19,612 nt of DNA from HyVt-560 sp964577195 (GTDB lineage Bacteria; Pseudomonadota; Gammaproteobacteria; UWMA-0217), in assembly GCA_964577195.1 (NCBI GenBank), contig CAZNYF010000035.1, positions 1 to 19,612 of the forward strand, read 5' to 3'. The translations under genes and the position numbers were made by a program. How positions within the stretch are numbered: the stretch's first letter is position 1; each line of letters starts with the position of its first letter. The notes below the pieces were generated by a model. The model worked only from the letters and a program-made list of their open reading frames with translations, did no database searches and was not told the DNA's origin. Below are positions 7,578 to 16,432 of the stretch, in pieces.

Positions 7578-8568
7578 TACGCCATTCCTCTAGTTGATTG
7601 AGTATTTGATTGCCGAGTGAATCTGGCAATCTCGCCTCAATGGGCAGATACCAGAAATGGGATTCGGCAAATAATCCACATTTTACCGCGTCTTTCTCGG
7701 TCATGAGAACCGGTTTTCCATCATTAAAGTGAAGGTCATTGGTTTCGTAGCTGAAGTGATCCGGAAATGGATGTCGTTCGACAATCAAACCGAAACCTTC
7801 CAGCAAATTGAAAAACCGGTCTGGATTACCGATCCCGGCTATCGCGTGCACTTGATGGCCACGTAATGATTCCAGGGCTCTGGTTTTAGCGGGGCTGTTC
7901 AGGTTAAACAACCTTCCTGGTTTGAGTACCATCGACACTTCTGGCTCAGTAGCGGCCGTACCAGTAACAATTTGAAAATCCACCTCAGACAGTCGCGACT
8001 CGGGTTCACGCAATGGGCCTGCGGGCAGGCAAAGTCCATTGCCAAATCGTCGTTCTCCGTCGAGCATCGCAATCTCGATCGCTCTGGGCAGTCGATAATG
8101 CTGCATTCCATCATCCGAGATAATGACATCAACCATCTTGCTGGCAAGCAGGGTATTTGCCGCTCCTAGCCGATCTTTGCCAACGCAAAGTGGCGCACCG
8201 CTGCGGCGCGCAATGACCAGCGCTTCGTCACCGACCTCCAGTGCATTAGAATCATTAGTCACCAGCGTCGCTCTCTGGTGACTACCACCATAGCCCCGGC
8301 TGACAATACCTGGTTTCAATCCTTGCTGACGGAGAAATCTTGCCAACCAGATCACCATCGGTGTTTTACCCGTGCCCCCCACGGTGATATTTCCAACGAC
8401 AATCACCGGCACGTTCTGGCTCAGCAAATTACCTTGTTTTTCAATCCGTTTGCGCCGTAGTTTTGCCAACCCACAGAGCAACAGCGAGACCGGCCACAAC
8501 GTAAATGAAACCAGATCATTGCGATACCAGTGTTTGCTCAGATCACTGCTTTTAATTTTAAACCTCAA
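7567..8568 (-). CDS. lpxK: Tetraacyldisaccharide 4'-kinase LpxK
   Basis: Phosphorylates the 4' position of the lipid A precursor to give lipid IVA at the cytoplasmic face of the inner membrane, using ATP. Its 333 residues match the family. A hydrophobic N-terminal stretch (FTLWPVSLLLCGLAKL) serves as a membrane anchor. The Walker A loop GGTGKT (64-69) sits in VPVIVVGNITVGGTGKTP, and ISDDGMQHYRL, GRRFGNG and a late FPDHF and MTEKDAVKC motif are typical. The start overlaps the msbA stop by four bases (ATGA), showing coupled translation with the flippase that handles its product. Confidence 0.96.
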   Translation of the reverse strand: MRFKIKSSDLSKHWYRNDLVSFTLWPVSLLLCGLAKLRRKRIEKQGNLLSQNVPVIVVGNITVGGTGKTPMVIWLARFLRQQGLKPGIVSRGYGGSHQRATLVTNDSNALEVGDEALVIARRSGAPLCVGKDRLGAANTLLASKMVDVIISDDGMQHYRLPRAIEIAMLDGERRFGNGLCLPAGPLREPESRLSEVDFQIVTGTAATEPEVSMVLKPGRLFNLNSPAKTRALESLRGHQVHAIAGIGNPDRFFNLLEGFGLIVERHPFPDHFSYETNDLHFNDGKPVLMTEKDAVKCGLFAESHFWYLPIEARLPDSLGNQILNQLEEWRNGQ

Positions 8569-10367
8569 AGTTGAGGCCTGGATTGCGTAGCGGAATTTTC
8601 ACTCCCAAATTGCAAGTGATATAAATTTGCGTACGCTCCATCCTGAGCCAACAATGCCTGATGTGACCCTTGTTCAATGATTCTACCCTGGTCGAGCACC
8701 AAAATCGTATCGGCATTTTCGATAGTCGAAAGCCGGTGAGCAATGACCAGAGTGGTTCTGTTTTTGGAAAGAAACTCCAGTGCTGTCTGAATATGTCGTT
8801 CTGATTCAGAATCCAGCGACGCCGTGGCTTCATCAAGAATCAATATAGGAGCATCTTTGAGTAATGCTCTGGCGATTGCCAATCGTTGACGCTGTCCGCC
8901 AGAAAGCAGCAAACCCTTCTCACCAACCTGAGTCTCCATACCATCGGGCAAAGACTTGATAAACTCCCAGGCATGGGCCGATTTAGCTGCTTGAATAATG
9001 GCTTCATCATCACTCCCCCGCAGCTCACCATAGGCTATGTTATTGCGAATAGAATCATTGAATAGCGTAATGTGCTGACCGACATAGGCAATTTGTTGCC
9101 GCAAACTCGACAAACTAAGTTCACTAACGGGTATCCCGTCAATCGAAATCAAACCACTATCTGGCTCATAGATTCTCGGCAACAAATTTACCAGACTGGA
9201 TTTTCCGCTGCCGCTGCGCCCGACCAAAGCGACGGTTTTTCCTGGCTCCACCGTAAATGAAATATCTTTAAGAACGCTTTTCTCAGCCCCTTGATAGGTC
9301 AAAGAAATTTTATCAAAAACTAGTGTACCGACAGCACGCTTGATACTTTTACTACCTGTATCCAGTTCACCCTGAGCATCCAACACGGCAAATATAGACT
9401 CACCCGCAACAATACCTTTCTGAATCACCGCATTCACATTGGTCAAGCGCCGAATGGGTGTGAGCAACGCCATCATCGCCACCATAAAAGACATAAAAAC
9501 GCCGACTGAAACTGGATTTTGATCTTGCGGGCGTGTTGCCATCACAATAATGCCGACCAGCACCATACCCACCAATACCTGCACAATGGGCGTACCTGCG
9601 GATCGCGTCACAACCATTTTAATATGCTGAATACGGTTCTGCTCGTTAACCTTCTCGAATTGTGCCTCCTCGTATTCTCTACCACCAAAAATCTTCACCA
9701 CGCGATTACCTTCTATCATTTCCTGCGTCACATGCGTTACATGCCCCATAGACTGCTGAATTCGCTTGCTGATTATCCTGAAGCGTTTAGTCACATAGGA
9801 CACCAACAACACCACAAATGGTGCAATAATAAGAATCGAAATTGCCATTTTCCAATTCAAATAGAGCATCCACCCGAGCAAACCGAGGACGGTCAAGGTA
9901 TCGCGTACAACGACCGTAAAACTGTTCACTGCAGCTTCTGCCAGTTGTTCCACGTCGTAAGTCACTTTTGAGATTAAATCACCGCTGCTGGCATGATCGA
10001 AAAATGCGGCTGGCATTGAGAGGTAGCGCGAGAACATCTGTGATCGAAACGATTTAATCACGCCACGGCTGACCACACTCATGGTGTAGCCAATGACGAA
10101 TGTCGCCACGCCACGAGCGACAAAAACTGCCATCAGAAAAATCGGCACCCAGCGAATAGATTGTGGGTCTTTTTCAACAAAGCTTCCATCCAGCAGTGGT
10201 TTCATCAACGCAACAAAACCGGTTTCAGAAGCAGCAGAAATCACCATCGCACCGACTCCCAGCAACAATAGTGGCCAATATTGAAAACTGTAACGCAGCA
10301 AACGTTTATATATATCCGCCGCAGAATGTATTGTCGGCGATGAGGAGGGGTCAGCAGATTGGGACAT
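8565..10367 (-). CDS. msbA: Lipid A export ABC transporter MsbA
   Basis: Homodimeric inner-membrane flippase moving lipid A-core to the periplasmic leaflet. The N-terminal half (about 25-330) holds six predicted membrane helices. The nucleotide-binding domain has Walker A GRSGSGKS (383-390), the signature LSGGQ (488-492), Walker B ILILDEA with Asp512-Glu513, and the switch His544 in IAHRLS. The 600 residues suit MsbA (E. coli 582) with a short extra N-terminus. It is followed by lpxK with a four-base overlap. A 140-base gap separates it from exbD; a TATAGT near 10422-10427 (minus strand) could be a -10 element, but no good -35 accompanies it. Confidence 0.96.
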   Translation of the reverse strand: MSQSADPSSSPTIHSAADIYKRLLRYSFQYWPLLLLGVGAMVISAASETGFVALMKPLLDGSFVEKDPQSIRWVPIFLMAVFVARGVATFVIGYTMSVVSRGVIKSFRSQMFSRYLSMPAAFFDHASSGDLISKVTYDVEQLAEAAVNSFTVVVRDTLTVLGLLGWMLYLNWKMAISILIIAPFVVLLVSYVTKRFRIISKRIQQSMGHVTHVTQEMIEGNRVVKIFGGREYEEAQFEKVNEQNRIQHIKMVVTRSAGTPIVQVLVGMVLVGIIVMATRPQDQNPVSVGVFMSFMVAMMALLTPIRRLTNVNAVIQKGIVAGESIFAVLDAQGELDTGSKSIKRAVGTLVFDKISLTYQGAEKSVLKDISFTVEPGKTVALVGRSGSGKSSLVNLLPRIYEPDSGLISIDGIPVSELSLSSLRQQIAYVGQHITLFNDSIRNNIAYGELRGSDDEAIIQAAKSAHAWEFIKSLPDGMETQVGEKGLLLSGGQRQRLAIARALLKDAPILILDEATASLDSESERHIQTALEFLSKNRTTLVIAHRLSTIENADTILVLDQGRIIEQGSHQALLAQDGAYANLYHLQFGSENSATQSRPQL

Positions 10368-10507
10368 GGCGAGTTAGATTAAACCCCACTTATTTAGGAG
10401 GGTTGATCACTGGAGAGGTCTACTATACAGATTTATGAGGTGATAAATATCAATGAGTTCAGCCGACCCAACGGGATTAAGACGAACTATTAAACAGGAA
10501 AAAAACT

Positions 10508-10921
10508 CTATTCTTCAAAGCTGGTGGCAATCGAAAGACGATTTAGCCCAAGACGACCCGCAGCATCCATCGCATTAATGACTGACTGATGAGCCGCTAA
10601 AGCATCTGCCTTGATAATGACGGGCATCTTCTTGTTGCCTCCCATTACCTTTTGAATAGCAAGGTACAACACTTTCCGGCTGGTGCCATTCACTTTGACC
10701 TGATTGATATAATACTGACCTTTTGAATCAATCGCGATTTCCAGCTTTTTGGTTTTATCCTTTGAGGCTTGTGCCCCAGCTTCTGGCAAATCAATGCGTA
10801 ATTCAGAAGAACGGTCAAACGTGGTTGTCACCATGAAAAAGATCAATAGGATGAAGACCACGTCGATTAGGGGCGTCAGTCCAATCGTTAACTCTTCTTC
10901 TGTGCGAGTGCTGAATTTCAT
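10508..10921 (-). CDS. exbD: ExbD/TolR family biopolymer transport protein
   Basis: Partner of ExbB in a proton-driven motor that energises outer-membrane or envelope processes. The N-terminal helix (about 14-35, LTPLIDVVFILLIFFMVTTTF) carries the proton-pathway Asp20. A periplasmic domain follows, ending in DAAGRLGLNRLSIATSF. At 137 residues it is typical. It overlaps exbB by four bases. The copy next to msbA-lpxK is widespread in gammaproteobacteria, and its exact client is usually not known. It is not linked here to tonB or to tol-pal genes. Confidence 0.93.
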   Translation of the reverse strand: MKFSTRTEEELTIGLTPLIDVVFILLIFFMVTTTFDRSSELRIDLPEAGAQASKDKTKKLEIAIDSKGQYYINQVKVNGTSRKVLYLAIQKVMGGNKKMPVIIKADALAAHQSVINAMDAAGRLGLNRLSIATSFEE

Positions 10922-11541
10922 GATTTTTTCGGTGTACCGTTGTCGCCATGCACAGCATCCACCAGCTTAAGTGCTTCCTGCTCCATATCAAGCACAAGCT
11001 GATTAACCCGACCACGAAAATAACGATAGAAAAACAATGCGGGAATCGCCACAGCAATACCGCCGGCTGTGGTCACCAGTGCTTTTGAAATACCACCGGC
11101 AAGCTGCGCTGGATCGCCAACGCCCACCGAGGTGATTACGCTAAACACCTGAATCATACCGACCACGGTACCGAGCAACCCCAGTAATGGTGCAATCGCG
11201 GCAATCGTTCCCAGTGTATTTAAAAAACGTTCCAGCTCCAACACGACGTGACGGCCGGTATCCTCAATACTGTCTTTCATCGACATCCGATCCTGATTGG
11301 CGCTGACGATGCCTGCAGCCAAAATTCGTCCTAATGGCGAACCTTCACGCAAATCGTGTAAACGCTCGGAAGTCATTTGTTTTTGTTGCACCCAATGCCA
11401 AACCTTATGCACCAGCTGATCAGGAATGACCTTCTCAGATTTTAGCGCCCAGAAACGCTCAATAATAATCGCCAGAGCGACAATTGAGGCAAAGACAATC
11501 GGCAGCATCAGAATGCCACCAGCTTTTACAAATTCAAACAC
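10918..11541 (-). CDS. exbB: ExbB/TolQ/MotA family proton channel protein
   Basis: Inner-membrane subunit of the Exb motor. Three membrane helices are visible at about 7-29, 111-134 and 155-173, with the conserved LGTIAAIAPLLGLLGTVVGMI and the later LVTTAGGIAVAIPALFFYRYF. The 207 residues suit the family. It is first in a two-gene unit with exbD (ATGA overlap). The 143-base leader contains a strong hairpin and a TATGAT that may be a -10 box. Confidence 0.94.
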   Translation of the reverse strand: MFEFVKAGGILMLPIVFASIVALAIIIERFWALKSEKVIPDQLVHKVWHWVQQKQMTSERLHDLREGSPLGRILAAGIVSANQDRMSMKDSIEDTGRHVVLELERFLNTLGTIAAIAPLLGLLGTVVGMIQVFSVITSVGVGDPAQLAGGISKALVTTAGGIAVAIPALFFYRYFRGRVNQLVLDMEQEALKLVDAVHGDNGTPKKS

Positions 11542-11578
11542 GGGAGATCACATCCATTCGAAAGAAAAAACGGTCAAT

Positions 11579-11584
11579 ATCATA
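11579..11584 (-). promoter_or_regulatory. Possible -10 element upstream of exbB
   Basis: TATGAT on the minus strand lies 37 bases before the exbB ATG. It matches the -10 consensus at five of six positions. No good -35 is seen at 16-18 bases, so confidence is low. Confidence 0.25.
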
Positions 11585-11591
11585 GCGGATT

Positions 11592-11618
11592 TAGGGCGCT
11601 CGGGAAACGAACACCCTA
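11592..11618 (-). terminator. Strong hairpin between the TPR gene and exbB
   Basis: On the minus-strand transcript TAGGGTGTTCG and CGAGCGCCCTA pair over 11 positions, two of them G-U, around a five-base loop. It lies 67 bases past the TPR gene stop and upstream of exbB. There is no following T run. It could be a transcript end, a leader structure or a dispersed repeat unit. Confidence 0.4.
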
Positions 11619-11684
11619 CAAAACAACAAGTTTCGCATTTCAACGGCTCAAAAATGTGAGTCGCGACGCGATTATATATTCGAC

Positions 11685-12554
11685 TTATCCTGTGCAGCCA
11701 GTATTCAGCATCACACCAACGCTGGGAGAGATGCTCTCGCCCTCCGCCTCAGCCAGCCGACATTGCAATGGCAGCAGTTCAGACAGCAAACGAAAAATAC
11801 GGTTACTAGGATATCGCGTATACATTTGAGTAGAAAGATCTGCGTATCGGCACATTTCGTTGTCCGACAAACTGGTATCCATTAACAAAATTCGTGCGGC
11901 TTCCGGCGCAACATTGGGGGCACTTTCAACGGCTCTTTCCAGATAGCTCAACCCAAGCTCGGGATCACCCGTTAAATTCAGCAAGCGCGCGCTCAGGCCA
12001 TGCTCCTCGGAATTATTCCCGAGAAAATACTCAAATAAACCCAACACCATGTAAGCCTCTTCCATATCTGGATGGTCATTGATCAGTGATTGCAGCTCTT
12101 CCCGGCCACGATGCACCAGCTTTAGTGCCTTTAACCTTTTACCTCGTGCCTCAAGTAAGCCTGCCTGATAGGACTGGGATGCACCGAGTGCAAACCGAGC
12201 TGCGGCATCCGCCGGATTGCTATCAATACGTCGATTGGCTTTTTTCACAGCCTGAGCAAAATAACGTAGTGCTTCATCATCATAAGGACGACGCGCATCA
12301 TCGACCGCATCATCACGAAATGCACGCACCATTGCTGCCATTCCACGATACAGATCCAGCGCCGGGTTTTCCGGATCACTACTCGAAATCTGTGAAATCT
12401 GTTGCATGGCGCCACTAGGGTTCAATGCCATAAACTGGTCAATCACCTGTCTTTCCTGAGCTACCTGACAGCCCGGATCAGCATGAGCTGCCGGCACCAA
12501 AAGGATCATTAAAAACGATATTCGGGTAAATAGTCCAGCGACCGGGTTGAACAT
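11685..12554 (-). CDS. Periplasmic TPR-repeat protein of unknown function
   Basis: A signal peptide is clear (MFNPVAGLFTRISFLMILLVPAAHA, cleavage near 25). The mature part is helical with tetratricopeptide-like units, for example EEAYMVLGLFEYFLGN and PELGLSYLERAVESAPN, which suggests a scaffold for protein contacts in the periplasm. Four cysteines, at the start and near the C-terminus, could form disulfides. The protein has 289 residues. I do not recognise a named family. CAGGAG precedes the ATG. It lies on the same strand upstream of exbB, separated by 143 bases with a hairpin, so an operon is uncertain. Confidence 0.75.
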   Translation of the reverse strand: MFNPVAGLFTRISFLMILLVPAAHADPGCQVAQERQVIDQFMALNPSGAMQQISQISSSDPENPALDLYRGMAAMVRAFRDDAVDDARRPYDDEALRYFAQAVKKANRRIDSNPADAAARFALGASQSYQAGLLEARGKRLKALKLVHRGREELQSLINDHPDMEEAYMVLGLFEYFLGNNSEEHGLSARLLNLTGDPELGLSYLERAVESAPNVAPEAARILLMDTSLSDNEMCRYADLSTQMYTRYPSNRIFRLLSELLPLQCRLAEAEGESISPSVGVMLNTGCTG

Positions 12555-12588
12555 TTCAAACTCCTGTGAGAATCGATAGTTAATTTCA

Positions 12589-12748
12589 GGGTATCTCTAA
12601 AAAGAGAAGTGCTGCTGAGGGAAGTCCTGAATAGTGCATTTTTTATGCGGAAATGAGGCGAATACTGGGTGTATTTAACGATTTTCCGCGTAAAATAAGG
12701 TGCTGTTCAGGGTTTTTCTCAGTGGTGCTTGTATTTTTAGAGATGCCC
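12589..12748. mobile_element. 160-bp MITE-like foldback element
   Basis: The ends GGG(T/C)ATCTCTAAAAA form 15-bp inverted repeats with one mismatch, and weaker complementarity continues inward along both arms (AAGTGCTGCTGAG against AAGCACCACTGAG, and TGCGGAAAT against CGCGGAAAAT). TTCA direct repeats at 12585-12588 and 12749-12752 look like a 4-bp target-site duplication. No gene fits inside, so it must have been moved by a transposase from elsewhere. It sits between the divergent TPR gene and the large plus-strand gene. A shorter relative lies at 1646-1707. Confidence 0.75.
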
Positions 12749-12752
12749 TTCA

Positions 12753-12908
12753 GACAGGGTAATAGCTTGGATCAATTTCAACAAGTTTTGCTTTAAGAAT
12801 AAGCGCTACAACATTTTTTTCTTAACGCGCGCGCGTATCCCATCTGCCTCCAAAGAATTGACACCACTTGTGATACTGTCTCGTTTTTAATTTGCGACAT
12901 GGAAGTTA
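12753..12908. other. AT-rich leader of the 1147-residue gene
   Basis: No gene is seen. It contains a perfect -35-like TTGACA at 12858-12863 without a good -10 at standard spacing. It also contains the alternating purine-pyrimidine run ACGCGCGCGCGT at 12825-12836, which could be a protein-binding palindrome. Confidence 0.4.
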
Positions 12909-15900
12909 ATGAATAGAATCTGCACTAGGCTAAACGGATTTAGAAGGATCGTCGGATCCTTAATTCTTTTGACGCTCTCTCAACATGCAACGGTTGCAGT
13001 CGCAGATTTAGTCGCCTATTGGCCAATGGATGAAACATCCGGCGACAATCTTAGAGATCTCAGCGGGATGGGGATGAATACCCCACTGAGAAATTGTAGT
13101 TCTGCTCATGTCAGTGGCCAACTTAACAATGCTCTGCATCTGGATGGTGATTGCGACAGCAAGGTCGCTTTCGCCAACATACTTGCACCCCAGTCTTTTA
13201 CAGTCGCGGCTTACATTAGAACGCCTTCAATGCCCGGCCCTGCGCAGTGGGTTGCCGGGCATGGTAACAACTATGGTCTGGTCGTCAGCGAAAATGGCGA
13301 TATCCGTGTTTACTACTACAATGGATCGAGTCGACCAGAAATTACGATTGATGTGCCTGATCTAAGAGATGGTCAGTGGCATCATATTGCGGGAAGCTTT
13401 AATTCATCGACCAATCAGATTCAGGCTTTTGTTGATGGCGTTTTAGTCGGCAGTGGCAGTGGCAGTGGAGACATCGTCTATGCAGCAAATACCGATTTTC
13501 ATATTGGTAGCATGAATGGAGAACAGCATTTCAGAGGTGAGCTGGATGAGCTGAAAATATTTGATCATGCACTCAGCGAGGCTGAAGTCACTCCTCTTCT
13601 GGATTCAGAAAAAGTACTTCTGACCGTCACGGGTGGGGCAATCTTTGAATCAGATAGTGGCGTGACTCAGGCTGAAATTAAAGTCTCGCTTAGTCGACAA
13701 TCCGCATCAGACGTGAGCATGAACTACGCCACAATTGCGGGTAACGCTGTCGATGGAGAGGACTTTGAGAAGGTTTCTGGAAAACTCACCATTGAAGCGG
13801 GCTCAACCACGGGTACGATTACCGTCAAGGTGCTGGGGGATACCAAGGTAGAGTCTGATGAAACATTTTTTCTGCAACTCAACAACCTCGATGGAGCAGA
13901 AGCAGACACAACCAGAGTCGAGTTTCGGATTCGCAATGATGATGGTATTAAATTTGGCCTGAACTCCCGCCCAAATAATACTCAGTGCATCGCTGGTGAT
14001 CGCCCCAATACCAGTACGAATGCGCTTTCACTCTCGATGAAAAATGCCTTTCCCGGGATTGCGTTTGATCAACCCGTTGCCATGGTGCAAGCACCGGGAG
14101 ATGACACACGCTACTTTATCGTCGAAATTGCAGGAACGATCAAAGTCATTGAAAACGGCATCTTGCAAGACCTGCCCTTTTTGGACATCTCAAATAACAT
14201 TGGTAGCAAGCATGAAGATGGCTTGTACAGCATCGCATTTCATCCTGACTATCAAACCAATGGCTATTTTTACATCTCTTATGTAGATGCGAACGCCTGG
14301 ACACAAATTGATAGATTCCAGGTTTCCGACGATCCGAACAGGGCAATTCCCAGTTCTGAATTTACAATTCTTGAGCGACCGCAGCCTTTTCAGTGGCACA
14401 ACAATTATCAGATTGGTTTTGATGCCGACGGTTATTTGTACATTTCTCTGGGTGATGGTGGAAGAGTTGGAGACCCGCAGGAGAATGCACAAAATACGGC
14501 TACATGGCTCGGCAAAATGTTAAGGATTGATGTGGATGGCGGCTCACCCTACTCGATTCCAGCAGACAACCCGTTTGCTGACCAAAGCTGTGATCAATCG
14601 AATAAAACCGGCAATTGTCCAGAAATATACGCCTGGGGACTGCGTAGCCCTTGGCGCTGGAGTTTTGATAGAGAAACCCGGGACTTGTGGCTCGGTGATG
14701 TGGGTCAGGCCAGCATCGAAGAAATAAATATCATCGAAAACGGCAAAAACTATGGCTGGAGCTGTAAAGAAGGCGAGCAGACATTTGATGCTTCACATTG
14801 TAGTGATGTGACCTATACCGATCCCGTGGATAGCTATCAACATAACAACGGTGCCTGTTCCGTGACTGGGGGGTACGTCTACCGAGGTACCGAGATTCCA
14901 GCGCTACAAGGCACGTATCTTTACGGTGATTTATGTACCGGAGATGTACTGGGTCTACCCTACTACACTCAGCCAGAGTCAGATTCCAGCTTGATGTTTA
15001 ATACCGCATCGTTCCTCGTTTCATTTGCAGAGGATCATGCGGGTGAGCTTTATGTTATCTCATACTTAGCCGGAACGATTAATAAGATTATTGCAACCGG
15101 TGACACCATTGAGAACCCAAACACACCCGATCTGCTTTCTGATAGCAATTGTGTACAAGCGGGTAATCCATCGCAGCCAACCGCGTCCATGATTCCCTTT
15201 CAGGTCAATGCGCCGCACTGGACTGATCGGGCACATAACCAGAACTGGCTGGCAATACCGGACGGAACAACCATTAACCATCAGCGTGGCGGGGATTGGG
15301 TTTTCCCAACCGGCTCGGTGATCATGAAAAATTTCATTCTTGATGACAGCTTGATCGAGACCCGCTTTATGATGCTGCATAACGATGGTAACTGGGGTGG
15401 CTACACCTATGAATGGAATGATTCCGGTACCGACGCAAACCTCGTTATTGGCGGAAAAGAGAAGCAGATCGGCAACCAAACCTGGATCTATCCAAGCGCC
15501 GCTGAATGCTCCTCATGCCACACCGCTGCGGCAACCGGTGCGCTGGCTCCGGAAACCCTTCAGTTGAACGGTTCATTTACCTATCCACAAACGGGCATCA
15601 CTGCTAATCAAGTAGAAACGCTGGAGAAAATTGGCCTGTTCTCAGAGATGTTACCTGCATCCCCCGCAGAGCTAGGCAGACTTGTAAACCCTTATGACAA
15701 GGATCAAAACCTGCAAAAACGTGCTAAATCCTGGTTGCACAGTAATTGTTCCAGCTGTCATCAGCCTGGCGTTGTCACACAAATTGATATTGATTTCCGA
15801 TATACAACACCCCTGGAAGACATGAAACTCTGTAATGTGCCACCGCAGAACGAAGCGTGGGGAATCACCAACCCGATGCGGTTATCTCCTGGCAACGCAA

Positions 15901-16352
15901 ACAAGTCCTTAGTCTTTAATCGCTCAGGAAGACTTGACGAAGGCCAGATGCCGCCAATTGGAACTAACACGCTCGATACGCAGGGTTTGGCGCTTCTGGA
16001 AGACTGGATCAACAGTCTCAATGGTTGCCCGCTAAAATTAACCACCGAAGCTGCTAATGGAAGGATTTTTCCTGCAAACGGCGGATACGATTCGGGATTT
16101 TCTACTCTATTCGTCGCGATCCCTGATCCTGGATATAAATTCTTAGGCTGGAGCGGTGATCTCCGCGGTTCAGAAAACCCCACCTCTCTCGTTTTTGACT
16201 CAAATAAAACGGTCAGGGCAAACTTCACAGAGATCATAGCCGAGCCAGGCAAGGGCGGAGGTAGTCTTTCATTATCCGGTCTATTTGGACTGCTGCTGTT
16301 ATTGATTCAGCGACACTATTTTATGACGCTCAAGCTTTCAAGAAAGGTTTAA
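12909..16352 (+). CDS. Secreted LamG/Calx-beta/PQQ-type sugar dehydrogenase/diheme cytochrome c protein
   Basis: A 1147-residue exported multidomain protein. A signal peptide covers about 1-32. A LamG/concanavalin-like domain (about 33-230) suggests carbohydrate binding, followed by a Calx-beta domain (about 237-345). The glucose/sorbosone dehydrogenase beta-propeller (about 376-728) is of the PQQ type (SIAFHPDYQTNGYFYISY, SLGDGGRVGDP, YAWGLRSPWRWSFD). A C-terminal part resembles SO2930-type diheme cytochromes, with two CSSCH heme sites (867-871, 947-951) and GQMPP Met1014 as a possible axial ligand. A divergent InlB-type repeat follows (about 1040-1108, GYKFLGWSGDLRG). The end is a GlyGly-CTERM-like tail (GGGSLSLSGLFGLLLLL, from about 1116), the signal for rhombosortase processing and type II export. 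GGAAG precedes the ATG. It probably oxidises a sugar and passes electrons to its own hemes; the substrate is unknown. Confidence 0.85.
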   Translation: MNRICTRLNGFRRIVGSLILLTLSQHATVAVADLVAYWPMDETSGDNLRDLSGMGMNTPLRNCSSAHVSGQLNNALHLDGDCDSKVAFANILAPQSFTVAAYIRTPSMPGPAQWVAGHGNNYGLVVSENGDIRVYYYNGSSRPEITIDVPDLRDGQWHHIAGSFNSSTNQIQAFVDGVLVGSGSGSGDIVYAANTDFHIGSMNGEQHFRGELDELKIFDHALSEAEVTPLLDSEKVLLTVTGGAIFESDSGVTQAEIKVSLSRQSASDVSMNYATIAGNAVDGEDFEKVSGKLTIEAGSTTGTITVKVLGDTKVESDETFFLQLNNLDGAEADTTRVEFRIRNDDGIKFGLNSRPNNTQCIAGDRPNTSTNALSLSMKNAFPGIAFDQPVAMVQAPGDDTRYFIVEIAGTIKVIENGILQDLPFLDISNNIGSKHEDGLYSIAFHPDYQTNGYFYISYVDANAWTQIDRFQVSDDPNRAIPSSEFTILERPQPFQWHNNYQIGFDADGYLYISLGDGGRVGDPQENAQNTATWLGKMLRIDVDGGSPYSIPADNPFADQSCDQSNKTGNCPEIYAWGLRSPWRWSFDRETRDLWLGDVGQASIEEINIIENGKNYGWSCKEGEQTFDASHCSDVTYTDPVDSYQHNNGACSVTGGYVYRGTEIPALQGTYLYGDLCTGDVLGLPYYTQPESDSSLMFNTASFLVSFAEDHAGELYVISYLAGTINKIIATGDTIENPNTPDLLSDSNCVQAGNPSQPTASMIPFQVNAPHWTDRAHNQNWLAIPDGTTINHQRGGDWVFPTGSVIMKNFILDDSLIETRFMMLHNDGNWGGYTYEWNDSGTDANLVIGGKEKQIGNQTWIYPSAAECSSCHTAAATGALAPETLQLNGSFTYPQTGITANQVETLEKIGLFSEMLPASPAELGRLVNPYDKDQNLQKRAKSWLHSNCSSCHQPGVVTQIDIDFRYTTPLEDMKLCNVPPQNEAWGITNPMRLSPGNANKSLVFNRSGRLDEGQMPPIGTNTLDTQGLALLEDWINSLNGCPLKLTTEAANGRIFPANGGYDSGFSTLFVAIPDPGYKFLGWSGDLRGSENPTSLVFDSNKTVRANFTEIIAEPGKGGGSLSLSGLFGLLLLLIQRHYFMTLKLSRKV

Positions 16353-16361
16353 TTTAAGGCC

Positions 16362-16396
16362 TCGTTCCTGACAATGGCGATCCATGCCAGGAACGA
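16362..16396. terminator. Bidirectional hairpin between convergent genes
   Basis: A perfect 9-bp stem (TCGTTCCTG/CAGGAACGA) with a 17-base loop sits between the stops of the large dehydrogenase gene and galE. Neither side has a long T tract. The position argues for a shared transcript end. Confidence 0.5.
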
Positions 16397-16432
16397 CAAC
16401 ATAAAAAGGCAACAAGCCACTTACACCTTGAT

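Noticed and set aside
12825..12836. Alternating CG run as a specific regulatory element
   Set aside because: Only 12 bases and no supporting context; noted in the leader entry but not called.
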